DNA from: an uncultured Oscillibacter sp.
GTDB lineage: Bacteria > Bacillota > Clostridia > Oscillospirales > Oscillospiraceae
Length of the DNA stretch: 39,226 nucleotides
Direction of reading: 5' to 3'
NCBI GenBank assembly: GCA_949959305.1
Contig: CATLJA010000012.1
Location: 1-39,226, forward strand
A program made the position numbers and the translations under genes. Each line of letters opens with the position of its first letter. Within the stretch, counting starts at the first letter, position 1. This document shows, one piece after another, positions 16,438-24,791 of this stretch. Under the pieces are notes generated by a model. It ran no database searches, had not been told where the DNA came from, and saw only the letters and a program-made list of their open reading frames with translations.

Positions 16438-17184
16438 TCAACGGATTCGCAGCAGCGGCACCTTTTCCCCCTGAAGCCGCCGGGCGATGTTCCGGCAGGC
16501 CGCCGCCGCTCCCTGGCTGGCGTTCAGCAGCAGGGGGACCCCCCTGTTCAGGGAGAGGGGAAGGGCGTCGTCCTCCGGGATGACCCCAAGCAGGGGCAGG
16601 CCCGCCTGGTCGATGGCGTCGTCGATGGTGGCGTGCATGCTGCGCAGCATCTTTTTCCGCACCCGGTTTACCGTCAGGTGGAGCCGCCCGCCGGGGAAGC
16701 GGTGCAGCTCCATCACCGTGTGCTGCGCGTCCCGCAGGGAGGACGCGTCCGCCGTGGCCACCACTACGCAGCGGTCCGCGGCGCAGGTGGCCAGCCGGAA
16801 GCCTGCGTCCAGGCCCGCCGGGGCGTCCAGGAAGCAGTAGTCGAACCGCTCCCGGGCGGCGTCCATCAAAAGGGTCATCTCCTCCTCCGTCACCGGGCGG
16901 CCCCGGTTTCGGACGGGGGCCGTCAGCAGAAAGAGGCCCGGAAGGTCCGGGTGCTCCACGGCCGCCGCGTCCAGGGAGCAGCGCCCCTGGGCCGCGTCGG
17001 TGAAGTCCATAATGGCCCGGTCCGTCAGCCCCAGGGCCAGGTCCAGGTTCCGAAGGGCTATGTCGCAGTCCACGCACAGCACCCTCTGCCCCAGCTGGGC
17101 CAGGGCTGAGCCAACCCCGGCGGTAAAGGAGGTCTTGCCCGTGCCCCCCTTGCCGGAGACCACGGCGACGCATTGGCCCGCCAT
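16438..17184 (-). CDS. minD: MinD-like ParA-family ATPase
   Basis: 248 residues. Deviant Walker A SGKGGTGKTS (residues about 10-19), the MinD signature CDIALRNLDL, switch II/Walker B FDYCFLDAPAGLD, and a basic-amphipathic C-terminal end (ARRLQGEKVPLLRIR) that could be a membrane-targeting helix. MinD places the division septum by driving MinC; no minC or minE is seen here, so a related positioning role is equally possible. GGGAGG precedes the ATG at 17184; in-frame sequence further upstream overlaps rsmG. It sits 41 bases after rsmG. Confidence 0.85.
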   Translation of the reverse strand: MAGQCVAVVSGKGGTGKTSFTAGVGSALAQLGQRVLCVDCDIALRNLDLALGLTDRAIMDFTDAAQGRCSLDAAAVEHPDLPGLFLLTAPVRNRGRPVTEEEMTLLMDAARERFDYCFLDAPAGLDAGFRLATCAADRCVVVATADASSLRDAQHTVMELHRFPGGRLHLTVNRVRKKMLRSMHATIDDAIDQAGLPLLGVIPEDDALPLSLNRGVPLLLNASQGAAAACRNIARRLQGEKVPLLRIR

Positions 17185-17225
17185 GGAACGCGCCTCCCTT
17201 CGATGCGGTAATTTTGTACCCTCTA

Positions 17226-17924
17226 TTATAACGGATTCTTCTTGATTTTTGCAAACGTTCTGGGATATTTTTTCGGGGTTTCCGCAATTTTTGTAATAAT
17301 GACCAGCCGGCGGGGGATGTTTGTGCCGGGAATGACGTAATCCACGGGCTTTTCCAGCCGCCCGCCCAGCAGGCTGACCGCCCGGCCGGAGGCGTTCAGC
17401 TCCTCCGCGGTGTCCACGGACTTCATGGCCAGGAACCTTCCCCCCGTTTTCACCAGGGGGAGGCACAGCTCCGCCAGCACCGGCAGGGCCGCCACCGCCC
17501 GGCTCACCGCCAGGCCGAAGCCCTCCCGGCGCTCCCGGGCGAACTCCTCCGCCCGGCCGTGGACGCACTCCACGTCCTCCAGCCCCAATTCCCCGCAGAC
17601 CTCCCGGAGGAAGTCCACCCGCTTGCGCTGGGCGTCCAGCAGGGTCAGGCGGAGGGAGGGCTCCAGAATCCGCAGGGGCAATCCCGGAAAGCCCGCCCCC
17701 GTGCCCACGTCCACGACGGCCTCCCCGCGAAAGTCCGCCAGGGCCAGCAGGGCGGCGCTGTCCAGGAAGTGGAGGCGCGCCGCCTCGGCGGGCTCCGTAA
17801 TGGCGGTGAGGTTCATCACCTTGTTCCTCTCCGCCAGCAGCTCCCCGTACCGAATCAGGGCCGGGATTCCCCCGGTGGGGAGGGAGAGGGCGGACAGGCC
17901 CTCCCGGAGGATGGGCTCCATCAT
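17226..17924 (-). CDS. rsmG: 16S rRNA m7G527 methyltransferase
   Basis: S-adenosylmethionine-dependent methylation of G527 in 16S rRNA. 232 residues, typical. Features: ERNKVMNLTAIT near residue 33, the SAM-binding loop VVDVGTGAGFPGLPL (about 70-84), LLDAQRKRVDFL, and SRAVAALPVLAE. Two consecutive ATG codons (17924 and 17921) begin the protein. The first overlaps the mscL stop (ATGA) and there is no separate ribosome site, so coupling to mscL translation is likely. In many Firmicutes rsmG lies beside the par genes near the origin, as it nearly does here. Confidence 0.95.
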   Translation of the reverse strand: MMEPILREGLSALSLPTGGIPALIRYGELLAERNKVMNLTAITEPAEAARLHFLDSAALLALADFRGEAVVDVGTGAGFPGLPLRILEPSLRLTLLDAQRKRVDFLREVCGELGLEDVECVHGRAEEFARERREGFGLAVSRAVAALPVLAELCLPLVKTGGRFLAMKSVDTAEELNASGRAVSLLGGRLEKPVDYVIPGTNIPRRLVIITKIAETPKKYPRTFAKIKKNPL

Positions 17925-18319
17925 CTGCTTTTCAGCAGGTCCCGGATTTCCGTCAGGAGCTGCTCCTCAGCCGAGGGGCCCGGCGGCGGGGGCGGGGGAG
18001 CGGCTTCCTTCTTTTTATGGAAGCTGTTCAGGGCCTTCACCAGGCAGAAGACCACGAAGGCCATAATCAGGAAATTGAAAACAGCCTGGATGAAATTGCC
18101 GTAGGCAATGACGGCGGGCCCGACGCTCACGGACAGGTCCGCGAAGGAGACGGAGCTTGTGAAGACGCCCAGGACGGGCATGACGATGTCGTTGATTAAG
18201 GAGTTGGTGATGCTGGAGAAGGCGCCGCCGATGATTACGCCCACCGCCATGTCCATCACGTTTCCCCGGGCAATGAAGGTTTTGAATTCCGACATAAAGC
18301 CGGAGGCTCTTCCTGCCAT
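17921..18319 (-). CDS. mscL: Large-conductance mechanosensitive channel
   Basis: Pentameric membrane channel that opens under membrane tension to release solutes on osmotic downshock. 132 residues. N-terminal amphipathic segment (SEFKTFIARGNVMDMAVGVIIGGAF, the conserved TM1 start), periplasmic loop, TM2 (FIQAVFNFLIMAFVVFCLVKAL), then a basic KKKE, a proline-rich stretch (PPPPPPGPS) and the cytoplasmic helix EEQLLTEIRDLLKSR, all in MscL order. GAGAGG precedes the ATG. Confidence 0.97.
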   Translation of the reverse strand: MAGRASGFMSEFKTFIARGNVMDMAVGVIIGGAFSSITNSLINDIVMPVLGVFTSSVSFADLSVSVGPAVIAYGNFIQAVFNFLIMAFVVFCLVKALNSFHKKKEAAPPPPPPGPSAEEQLLTEIRDLLKSR

Positions 18320-18627
18320 AATTCACGTTCCTCTCATTTTAAAGTACGGCTCTCCCGCAGGATGGGCTTGCCCGGACCCCCCTGCCCCGCCAGGGCCGGG
18401 CAGGGCACGGAGGCGGAGTCCTGTATCCCTTGCGCCGCAATGGATACAGGGCGCAGACGGGAATACAGCCGTTAAAACCGCCCAAAGCGTGCCCTTGTTC
18501 ATCCGAGCCGTTTTTATGGCCTGAAAACAGGCCGCCGCTTTTTTAGGACAAAAAAGCTTCCAAAAAGGGACTTTAGTCCGCTTAAAACCCGGATATCGGC
18601 CGGATTTTGTACAGGAAAGCCGGGGCC
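18320..18627. other. 308-base gap between serS and mscL
   Basis: No supported gene. It holds several hairpins: CTGTATCC/GGATACAG (18421-18449), a GC-rich CCCTGCCC/GGGCAGGG arm pair near 18380-18405, and GGCCTG-AAAA-CAGGCC followed five bases later by TTTTTT on the plus strand (about 18518-18546). A short GGAC/GTCC hairpin followed by CTTTTT on the minus strand (near 18580-18560) may help stop serS transcription. The mscL promoter must lie here, but I cannot pick it out. Confidence 0.5.
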
Positions 18628-19932
18628 TTACCGCGCCGGGACCAGCTTTTCCGTCCCGCCCATGTAGGGGCGCAGGACCTCGGGGATGACCACCGTGCCG
18701 TCGGCCTGGAGATTGTTCTCCAGGAAGGCGATCAGCATCCGGGGCGGAGCCACGCAGGTGTTGTTCAGCGTATGGCACAGCTGGGTCTTGCCGGACTCGT
18801 CCTTGTAGCGGATGCGCAGCCGCCGGGCCTGGGCGTCGCCCAGGTTGGAGCAGGAGCAGACCTCGAAGTATTTCTGCTGCCGGGGGGACCACGCCTCGAT
18901 GTCGCAGCTCTTGACCTTCAAATCCGCCAGGTCGCCGGAGCAGCACTCCAGCTGCCGCACGGGAATCTCCAGGGAGCGGAACAGCTCCACGGAGAACTGC
19001 CACAGCTTTTCGTACCACATGGGGGACTCCTCGGGCTTGCAGACCACAATCATCTCCTGCTTTTCAAACTGGTGGATGCGGTACACGCCCCGCTCCTCGA
19101 TGCCGTGGGCCCCCTTCTCCTTGCGGAAGCAGGGGGAGTAGGAGGTCAGGGTCTGGGGCAGCTTTTCGCTGGGGACAATCTGGTCGATGAACCGTCCAAT
19201 CATGGAGTGCTCGCTGGTGCCGATGAGGTACAGGTCCTCCCCTTCGATCTTGTACATCATGCCGTCCATGTCCGTCTGGCTCATAACGCCCTCCACCACG
19301 TTGCCGTGAATCATGAAGGGGGGGATGCAGTAGGTGAAGCCCTTGCTGATCATGAAGTCCCGGCCGTAAGCCAGCACCGCCTCGTGAAGCCGGGCGACAT
19401 CGCCGAGAAGGTAGTAAAACCCGTTGCCGGAGACCCGGCCCGCCGCGTCCAGGTCGATGCCGCCGAAGGACTCCATGATTTCCGTGTGGTAGGGGATGGG
19501 GAAGTCCGGAGTTTTCGCATCGCCGAAGCGCTGGACCTCCACGTTTTCGCTGTCGTCTTTCCCGATGGGGACGGAGGGGTCAATGATTTGGGGAATCAGC
19601 AGCATCCGCTTGTGGAGCTCCGCCTCCAGCTCGTTCTCCAGCTTTTCCAGCTCCGCCAGCCGGTCCGCCTGCTCCTTGACCTGGGCCTTGACGGCCTCCG
19701 CCTCCTGGAGCTTGGCGGGGTCCTTCTTGGCCTGGCCCATCAGCATGCCAATCTGCTTGGAGAGGGTGTTCCGGTTGGAGCGGAGCTGGTCCGCCTCGGC
19801 AATGGCCGCCCGGCGCTTCGCGTCCAGGTCGATGGCCTCGTCCACCAGGGGGAGCTTCCCGTCCTGGAATTTTTTCCTGATGTTCTCCTTTACCAGGTCG
19901 GGATTCTCCCGGATAAAGCGGATATCAAGCAT
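18628..19932 (-). CDS. serS: Seryl-tRNA synthetase
   Basis: Charges tRNA(Ser), and also tRNA(Sec) where present. 434 residues. The N-terminal long antiparallel coiled-coil arm (about residues 28-105) binds the tRNA variable arm. The class II core includes FYYLLGDVARLHEAVL, IPPFMIHGNVVEGVMSQTD, LIGTSEHSMIG, CFRKEKGAHGIEERGVYRIHQFEKQEM (motif 2) and TLNNTCVAPPRMLIAFLENN (motif 3). AAGGAAGG precedes the ATG. There is no T-box; the gene is 66 bases downstream of the parA-parB operon genes with a parS site in the gap. Confidence 0.97.
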   Translation of the reverse strand: MLDIRFIRENPDLVKENIRKKFQDGKLPLVDEAIDLDAKRRAAIAEADQLRSNRNTLSKQIGMLMGQAKKDPAKLQEAEAVKAQVKEQADRLAELEKLENELEAELHKRMLLIPQIIDPSVPIGKDDSENVEVQRFGDAKTPDFPIPYHTEIMESFGGIDLDAAGRVSGNGFYYLLGDVARLHEAVLAYGRDFMISKGFTYCIPPFMIHGNVVEGVMSQTDMDGMMYKIEGEDLYLIGTSEHSMIGRFIDQIVPSEKLPQTLTSYSPCFRKEKGAHGIEERGVYRIHQFEKQEMIVVCKPEESPMWYEKLWQFSVELFRSLEIPVRQLECCSGDLADLKVKSCDIEAWSPRQQKYFEVCSCSNLGDAQARRLRIRYKDESGKTQLCHTLNNTCVAPPRMLIAFLENNLQADGTVVIPEVLRPYMGGTEKLVPAR

Positions 19933-19978
19933 AATGATTTCCTTCTTTCCTTAAATATAAAATGTACCGTCAAAATTT

Positions 19979-19994
19979 TGTTTCACGTGAAACG
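19979..19994. promoter_or_regulatory. parS site 1
   Basis: TGTTTCACGTGAAACG, 15 of 16 matches to the Firmicutes Spo0J/ParB-binding palindrome TGTTTCACGTGAAACA. It lies between serS and the small membrane protein gene. Confidence 0.92.
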
Positions 19995-19998
19995 CTCC

Positions 19999-20502
19999 TC
20001 AGTCATCCTCCAGCAATGGCCGGAGCCGCTCCGCCAGGGCCTCTCCGGCCTCCCGGGAGTTCTCCGCCCAGAGGGTGAGGTTCCGGCCGGAGTATGGGGA
20101 ATAGTACATCCACTCGTCGATGAAGAATTGGAGCTGAACGCCGCCTGCTCTCCAAGTGCCGACGGAAAGCATGATGTGGAGGTCCCCGTCGTGGGTGACG
20201 CGCCCGGTGCTGGTGCGTTTCGGTACGAACTGCAAGAGGAGGTTCCAGGGCGGGCGGCGGAACCGCAGGGCCTCCACCGCCTCCAGCGTCGCGTCCCACT
20301 CCGGGTCCTCCGGGGAGAAAGCCTTGAGAGGATAGTCCCTGCCGCCCTCCTCCAGCTCCCGCAGGGTGAAGTCCATGGTATCGGGCTCCTTCATTCCGGG
20401 AGCCAGGCCGTAGACGTCCACGGGACGGGAGTACCACGCCGCCCACAAAACCAGCGCCAGAATGATAGCCACGGCCTTCCAGTGGGCCTTGAGCCGGGTC
20501 AT
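19999..20502 (-). CDS. Membrane-anchored WYxRPVDxY protein B, unknown function
   Basis: 167 residues. N-terminal hydrophobic helix (AIILALVLWAAWYS) directly followed by RPVDVYGL, then an extracytoplasmic-type domain with LRFRRPPWNLLLQFVP and LHIMLSVGTW. Paralogue of the protein at 13190-13735, with the same layout and motifs. The start codon overlaps the stop of the coiled-coil gene before it (ATGA), which places it firmly in the parA-parB operon. No named family recognised. Confidence 0.85.
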   Translation of the reverse strand: MTRLKAHWKAVAIILALVLWAAWYSRPVDVYGLAPGMKEPDTMDFTLRELEEGGRDYPLKAFSPEDPEWDATLEAVEALRFRRPPWNLLLQFVPKRTSTGRVTHDGDLHIMLSVGTWRAGGVQLQFFIDEWMYYSPYSGRNLTLWAENSREAGEALAERLRPLLEDD

Positions 20503-21056
20503 TGCTCCGCCTCCTGTCCTTCGGAAGCTTCCGCCTCCCGGGCCTCCACGGCCTCCTTCAATTCCTGGTAGCGCTCCGCCGGGGGCGTTACCCCCTCGCC
20601 GGAGAGCTGGGAGAGAGCTTCGGCATAGCCGCCGCCGTCAAATTCCGCGATGGTCTGGCGGCAGGCCGCGTAATCCTGGGCGGCGTACTGCTGCTGCAAA
20701 CGGTAGAGAAGGCTCATGCCCTCCGCTTGCCGCTCCGCCGCCTCGCCGCGGGCCCGGGCGTCTTCTGCGGCGGACTCCAGCTCCTGAATTTTCTCCCGGG
20801 CCTCCTCCAGCTCGGTTTGAAGGGCGGCGGTCTGCTCCTGGAGCTCCTGCGCCCCCTGCATGGCGGCGACGGAGCTCTGGAGCCGCCCCAGGGCCTCGGT
20901 ATTGCTCCGCTGGTGGGAGGCGAAGGACCAGGCCATCAGCAGGAACGCCGCGGTGAACAGCACCATGATGTAAATAATCACGGGCTTTTTCCCCTTGGGC
21001 GCGGGCTCCTGCTCCGGCTCTGAGGGACCGCCTTCGTTTCGTTTTTCCAGCTTCAT
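20499..21056 (-). CDS. Membrane protein with coiled coil, downstream of parB
   Basis: 185 residues. Hydrophilic basic/acidic N-terminus, one membrane helix at about residues 25-46 (VIIYIMVLFTAAFLLMAWSF), a long heptad-type coiled coil (about 55-115, rich in E, A, L, Q) and a short helical tail. Its ATG overlaps the parB stop, and its stop overlaps the next start, so translation is coupled on both sides. The layout resembles small single-pass scaffolding proteins, but I do not recognise a family. Its place suggests a link between segregation machinery and the envelope, which is only inference. Confidence 0.85.
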   Translation of the reverse strand: MKLEKRNEGGPSEPEQEPAPKGKKPVIIYIMVLFTAAFLLMAWSFASHQRSNTEALGRLQSSVAAMQGAQELQEQTAALQTELEEAREKIQELESAAEDARARGEAAERQAEGMSLLYRLQQQYAAQDYAACRQTIAEFDGGGYAEALSQLSGEGVTPPAERYQELKEAVEAREAEASEGQEAEQ

Positions 21057-21943
21057 GCCTCCGGTTCCTTCCTCCTGATTTTCAGCAGCTCCAGGGCCTC
21101 CAGAAGATTGTTCAAATCGTCCACGTCGTAGTATTCCAGCTCAATCCGCCCCTTTTTCCGGCCCATGACGATTTTCACGCCCCGGCCCAGCTTGCTGGAC
21201 AGGGCCACCTGGGCCTCCAGGGTGTAGTCCACCTCCTTGGGCGGCGCGGGAAGCTCCGGTTCCTCCTCCCACTCCGCCGCCATCCGCTTTGCCAGAGCCT
21301 CCGTCTGCCGGACGGAGAGCTGGCCCTGGACCACGGCCTCCGCCGCCTTCGCCTGGAGGGCGGGGGAGAGGGGCAGCAGGGCCCGGGCGTGTCCGGCGGA
21401 GAGGGTTCCCTCCTCCACCAGCTTCCGCACGGAGGGCTGGAGGCTTAAAAGCCGCATGGCGTTGGCCACGGCGCTGCGGGATTTTCCCACCCGCCGGGCG
21501 GCCTCCTCCTGGGTCATGTGGTAGGTCTGGATCAGGGACTGGTATCCGGCGGCCTCCTCCATGGGGTTCAAGTCCTCCCGCTGGAGGTTCTCCACCAGGG
21601 CCAGCTCCGCCGCCTTCTGGTCGTCGGCCTCGATGACCACGGCGGGGACCTCCGTCAGGCCCGCCAGCCGGGCGGCCCGCCAGCGGCGCTCCCCGGCGAT
21701 AATCTGATAGTAGCCGGAGGACAGCTTCCGCACCGTCAGGGGCTGAATCACCCCGTGCTCCCGGATGGAGTCCGCCAGCTCCGCCAAAGCGCCGTCGTCA
21801 AAGGTCTTCCGGGGCTGGGCGGAGCAGTTTTCCACCTGAGAAATGGGTAAATACAGGTTCCCCGCGGCTTCGGGTTTTAATACGTCGTCCCCCAGCAGGG
21901 CTCCCAACCCCCGGCCCAGGCCGGAGGGTTTTTTAGTTGCCAT
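21053..21943 (-). CDS. parB: Chromosome-partitioning protein ParB (Spo0J)
   Basis: CTP-dependent DNA clamp that loads at parS and spreads, working with ParA and SMC in origin segregation. 296 residues. Start GLGRGLGALLGDD, then the N-terminal domain with LADSIREHGVIQPLTVR and the CTP-binding box GERRWRAARLAGL. The helix-turn-helix includes MTQEEAARRVGKSRSAVANAMRLL and a linked basic region; the C-terminal dimerisation segment is at the end. AAAGGAG lies 8 bases ahead of ATG 21943; an in-frame ATG at 21952 is less well placed. Four parS sites lie within 4 kb. Confidence 0.97.
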   Translation of the reverse strand: MATKKPSGLGRGLGALLGDDVLKPEAAGNLYLPISQVENCSAQPRKTFDDGALAELADSIREHGVIQPLTVRKLSSGYYQIIAGERRWRAARLAGLTEVPAVVIEADDQKAAELALVENLQREDLNPMEEAAGYQSLIQTYHMTQEEAARRVGKSRSAVANAMRLLSLQPSVRKLVEEGTLSAGHARALLPLSPALQAKAAEAVVQGQLSVRQTEALAKRMAAEWEEEPELPAPPKEVDYTLEAQVALSSKLGRGVKIVMGRKKGRIELEYYDVDDLNNLLEALELLKIRRKEPEA

Positions 21944-21971
21944 GAAACGCACTCCTTTCCAATGAGGCGGC

Positions 21972-22718
21972 TTACTTCAAAAACTCGGAGGCAAAGGCCG
22001 CGTAAGCGTCGGCCCCCCGCGAGGTCCGGTCATAGGCGCTGATGGGCTTTCCGTGGCTGGGGGCCTCGGAAAGGCGGATGTTCCGGGGAATCACAGAGGC
22101 GTATACCTTGCCGGGGAAGTAGTGCTTCACTTCCTCCGCCACCTGGAGGGACAGGTTTGTCCGCCCGTCGAACATGGTCAGAAGCACGCCCTCCAGCTCC
22201 AGGGAGGGGTTCAGGGAGCGCCGCACCAGCCGGACGGTGTTCATCAAATCGGAAAGCCCCTCCAGGGCGAAGTACTCGCACTGCACCGGAACCAGAATGG
22301 AGTCCGCCGCGCACAGGGCGTTCAGGGTCAGCAGCTCCAGGGAGGGCGGGCAGTCGATCAGGATAAAGTCATAAGCGTCCCGCAGGGGCTCCAGGGCCTC
22401 CTTCAGCAAAAACTCCCGCCGCTCCATGCCAATCAGCTCGATTCCCGCCCCCGCCAGGGCCTTGTTGGAGGGGAGCACGTCCCCATAGCGGGTATGGGAC
22501 GCCACCTCGGCGGCGGGCAGCTCCCCGATGACGGCGGAGTAAACCCCCTTGGAGACGGTCTTGTCCACGCCCATGCCGGAGGTGGCGTTGGCCTGGGGGT
22601 CGAAGTCGCAGAGCAGCACCTTCTTTCCCGCCTCCGTCAGGGCGGCGGACAGGTTGACGCAGGTGGTGGTTTTTCCCACGCCGCCCTTTTGATTCACAAC
22701 AGCGATGATCTTTGACAC
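21972..22718 (-). CDS. parA: Chromosome-partitioning ATPase ParA (Soj)
   Basis: Walker-type ATPase that binds DNA non-specifically in its ATP form and moves ParB-parS complexes; in Firmicutes it also regulates DnaA. 248 residues. Deviant Walker A QKGGVGKTTT (residues about 10-19), CDFDPQANATSG, Walker B FILIDCPPSLELLT, and PVQCEYFALEGL, all standard for Soj. The start is GTG at 22718, with AGTAGGTG upstream. First gene of the par operon, read from a good promoter 30 bases upstream. Confidence 0.97.
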   Translation of the reverse strand: MSKIIAVVNQKGGVGKTTTCVNLSAALTEAGKKVLLCDFDPQANATSGMGVDKTVSKGVYSAVIGELPAAEVASHTRYGDVLPSNKALAGAGIELIGMERREFLLKEALEPLRDAYDFILIDCPPSLELLTLNALCAADSILVPVQCEYFALEGLSDLMNTVRLVRRSLNPSLELEGVLLTMFDGRTNLSLQVAEEVKHYFPGKVYASVIPRNIRLSEAPSHGKPISAYDRTSRGADAYAAFASEFLK

Positions 22719-22746
22719 AAAAGCACCTACTTTCTATCGATTTTTC

Positions 22747-22775
22747 ATTATAACAAGGCTGGGACGGCCTTGCAA
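22747..22775 (-). promoter_or_regulatory. Promoter of the parA-parB operon
   Basis: Minus strand TTGCAA (22775-22770), 17-base spacer, TATAAT (22752-22747) with an extended TG. It lies between parS site 2 and the parA start, so ParB bound or spreading from parS could affect it. Confidence 0.8.
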
Positions 22776-22820
22776 GGTCAAAACCCACAATTTTTTGAAA
22801 AATTGGGGGCAAAAGCAAAA

Positions 22821-22836
22821 AGTTTCACGTGAAACA
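22821..22836. promoter_or_regulatory. parS site 2
   Basis: AGTTTCACGTGAAACA, 15 of 16 matches to the parS consensus, about 45 bases upstream of the parA promoter -35 box. Confidence 0.92.
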
Positions 22837-22850
22837 GCCCCACAGGCAAA

Positions 22851-22874
22851 GGCCCCGCCGTTTCCGGCGGGACC
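22851..22874 (-). terminator. GC-rich hairpin, probable GH13 terminator
   Basis: Ten-bp stem GGTCCCGCCG/CGGCGGGGCC (one G-T pair) with a GAAA loop on the minus strand, followed by TTTGCC. It lies 35 bases after the GH13 stop. The T-run is short. It sits exactly between parS sites 2 and 3. Confidence 0.6.
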
Positions 22875-22877
22875 TTG

Positions 22878-22893
22878 TGTTTCACGTGAAACA
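22878..22893. promoter_or_regulatory. parS site 3
   Basis: TGTTTCACGTGAAACA, a perfect match to the parS consensus, 42 bases from site 2 and 15 bases beyond the GH13 stop. Confidence 0.95.
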
Positions 22894-22908
22894 AATTCGG
22901 CGGATTTC

Positions 22909-24762
22909 TCAGCCCCGGCCCAGCAGGCGGACGCTGTAGGGGGGAGCGGAGGCTGTTTCGCCGGGGAGGACTTCCCCGGTGCGGAGGTCCCGGAAGCCGC
23001 CCCCCGGCAGGGAGAGGGTCCGCTCCTCCGGCCCGGCGTTGACCAGGGTGAGGGTGTCCTCGCCGGGGGCTTCCCGCAGGAAGGCGAGCACAGGGCCCCG
23101 GGCCTCCAGCCAGCGGAGGGAGCCCCGGCGGAGGGAGCCCCGGCTTTTCCGCAGCTGTCCCAGCCAGCGGAACCAGCTGAGAAGCTCCCGGTCCTCATGA
23201 CCCCAGGGATAGGTCCGGCGGTTGAAGGGGTCCGCCGCGCCCTCCATGCCGGCCTCGTCTCCATAGTAAACCATGGGGGAGCCGGGGAAGGTAAAGAGAA
23301 TGGCCGCCGCCACGTGGAGCCGCTCCAGCGCCGCCTCCCGCTGGCGGCCGTTCAGGCGGAAGGCGGACTGGGCCTCCCGGCCCTCGGGCAGGGGAACGCC
23401 TCCCAGCACCGTAAGAACCCGGGGGGTGTCGTGGGTTCCCAGGAAGTTCATGGCGGAATAGAAGGCGGCGGGGGGATAGTTCTCCCGGATGGTCTCCATA
23501 GCCTCCTTGAAGTCCTCCGCCGGGCCGTCCAGCAGGTAGTTCAGCAGGGCGGTGCGGAAGGGATAGTTCATCACGCCGTGAAGCTCCCGGCCCAGAAGGT
23601 ACCTGCGGCGGCGGGAATAAGAGATTTTGTTGCTGGCGTCCTCCCAGACCTCTCCCAGCACCAGAGCCTCGGGGTCCGTCTCCTCCACGGCGGCGCGGAG
23701 CTGCTCGATAAACTCGCCGGGGAGCTCGTCCGCCACGTCCAGCCGCCAGCCGGAGGCCCCGGCCCGGAGCCAGTGCTTTACCACGGAGTCCCCGCCCTGA
23801 ATGATATAGTTTACATAGTCCGGGCAGTCCTCCCGGACGTTGGGCAGGGTGCTGATGCCCCACCAGGAATCGTAGGACCCGGGCCACTGGCTGAACTGGA
23901 ACCAGCCGTAATAGGGGCTGTCCTGGCTCTGGGCCGCGCCCAGGGAGGGATAAAAGCCGTCAGCGTTGAAGTAGACGCTCTGAGAGCCGGTATGGTTGAA
24001 CACGCCGTCCAGCAGCACCCGGATTCCCTTTTCCTTCGCCTTGGCGCAGAGGTCCTTAAAATCCTCCTCCGTACCCAGCATGGGGTCAATTTTCCTGTAA
24101 TCCGCCGTGTTGTAGCGGTGGTTGGAGGCGGATTCAAAAATGGGGCAGAAGTAGAGGGTGGAAACGCCCAGGGCCGCCAAATCGTCCAGATGGGCGGCCA
24201 CGCCCGCCAGGGAGCCGCCGAAAAAGTCCCGGTTTTTAACCTCGCCGTTCTCCGGCCGCCAGGCGGGGCCGTCGTTCCAGTCCTCGTGGACCCAGCGGTC
24301 CCCGATGAGCCCGGCGGGATCGGGAAGCTCCAGGCGGCAGTAGCGGTCCGGGAAAATCTGATAGGTTACGCCCTCGCCGAACCAGGAGGGGGTATGGCTC
24401 TCCTCATAGACGGTGAGCTGCCAGGGGATGGGTCCCCCCTCGCTGCGGTAGCCGGTTTTGTCCAGAAGGCATCCGGTGCCGTCGTCCCGCCAGAAGCGGA
24501 ACCAGTACCAGGCCAGCTCCGGAGCCTGGAAGGGGGCGAGGGTAAGGGAGAAGCAGGCCCGGTCCTCCCAAAAGCCGGAAAAGGGCATTTCCACCTCCAG
24601 CTCGTGCCCGGCGAATTCCCGGCGGATGATAACGGAGCAGTGGGTGAACCCCTCGCTGGAGAGGGGGCGGCAGGTAAGGGACCACTCCTTCCCGCAGGGA
24701 AGGGCGCCGTAGGGCTTCTTGCAGTGAGCGTCGCGGGAGTCGAAGACGGCAGGAACGTTCAT
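22909..24762 (-). CDS. GH13 alpha-glucan hydrolase (neopullulanase/cyclomaltodextrinase type)
   Basis: Cleaves alpha-glucosidic bonds in maltodextrins, cyclodextrins or pullulan. 617 residues without a signal peptide, so intracellular. An N-terminal beta domain (about 1-125) is followed by the (beta/alpha)8 barrel starting VTYQIFPDRYCR. GH13 regions: DGVFNHTG, GWRLDVADE (nucleophile D342), LGEVWED (acid/base E371) and LGTHDTPR (D445), then a C-terminal beta domain ending YSVRLLGRG. AAGGAG lies before ATG 24762. It sits between parS sites 3 and 4 on the par strand, but its role is unrelated carbohydrate use. The exact substrate cannot be read from sequence. Confidence 0.93.
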   Translation of the reverse strand: MNVPAVFDSRDAHCKKPYGALPCGKEWSLTCRPLSSEGFTHCSVIIRREFAGHELEVEMPFSGFWEDRACFSLTLAPFQAPELAWYWFRFWRDDGTGCLLDKTGYRSEGGPIPWQLTVYEESHTPSWFGEGVTYQIFPDRYCRLELPDPAGLIGDRWVHEDWNDGPAWRPENGEVKNRDFFGGSLAGVAAHLDDLAALGVSTLYFCPIFESASNHRYNTADYRKIDPMLGTEEDFKDLCAKAKEKGIRVLLDGVFNHTGSQSVYFNADGFYPSLGAAQSQDSPYYGWFQFSQWPGSYDSWWGISTLPNVREDCPDYVNYIIQGGDSVVKHWLRAGASGWRLDVADELPGEFIEQLRAAVEETDPEALVLGEVWEDASNKISYSRRRRYLLGRELHGVMNYPFRTALLNYLLDGPAEDFKEAMETIRENYPPAAFYSAMNFLGTHDTPRVLTVLGGVPLPEGREAQSAFRLNGRQREAALERLHVAAAILFTFPGSPMVYYGDEAGMEGAADPFNRRTYPWGHEDRELLSWFRWLGQLRKSRGSLRRGSLRWLEARGPVLAFLREAPGEDTLTLVNAGPEERTLSLPGGGFRDLRTGEVLPGETASAPPYSVRLLGRG

Positions 24763-24791
24763 TCAAAAAACTCCTTGTTGATTGGTATGGA

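Noticed and set aside
18323-18515. Small minus-strand frame beginning MNKGTLWAVL in the serS-mscL gap
   Set aside because: No ribosome site; it ends next to the mscL start and its latter half is GC-rich low-complexity sequence spanning hairpins.
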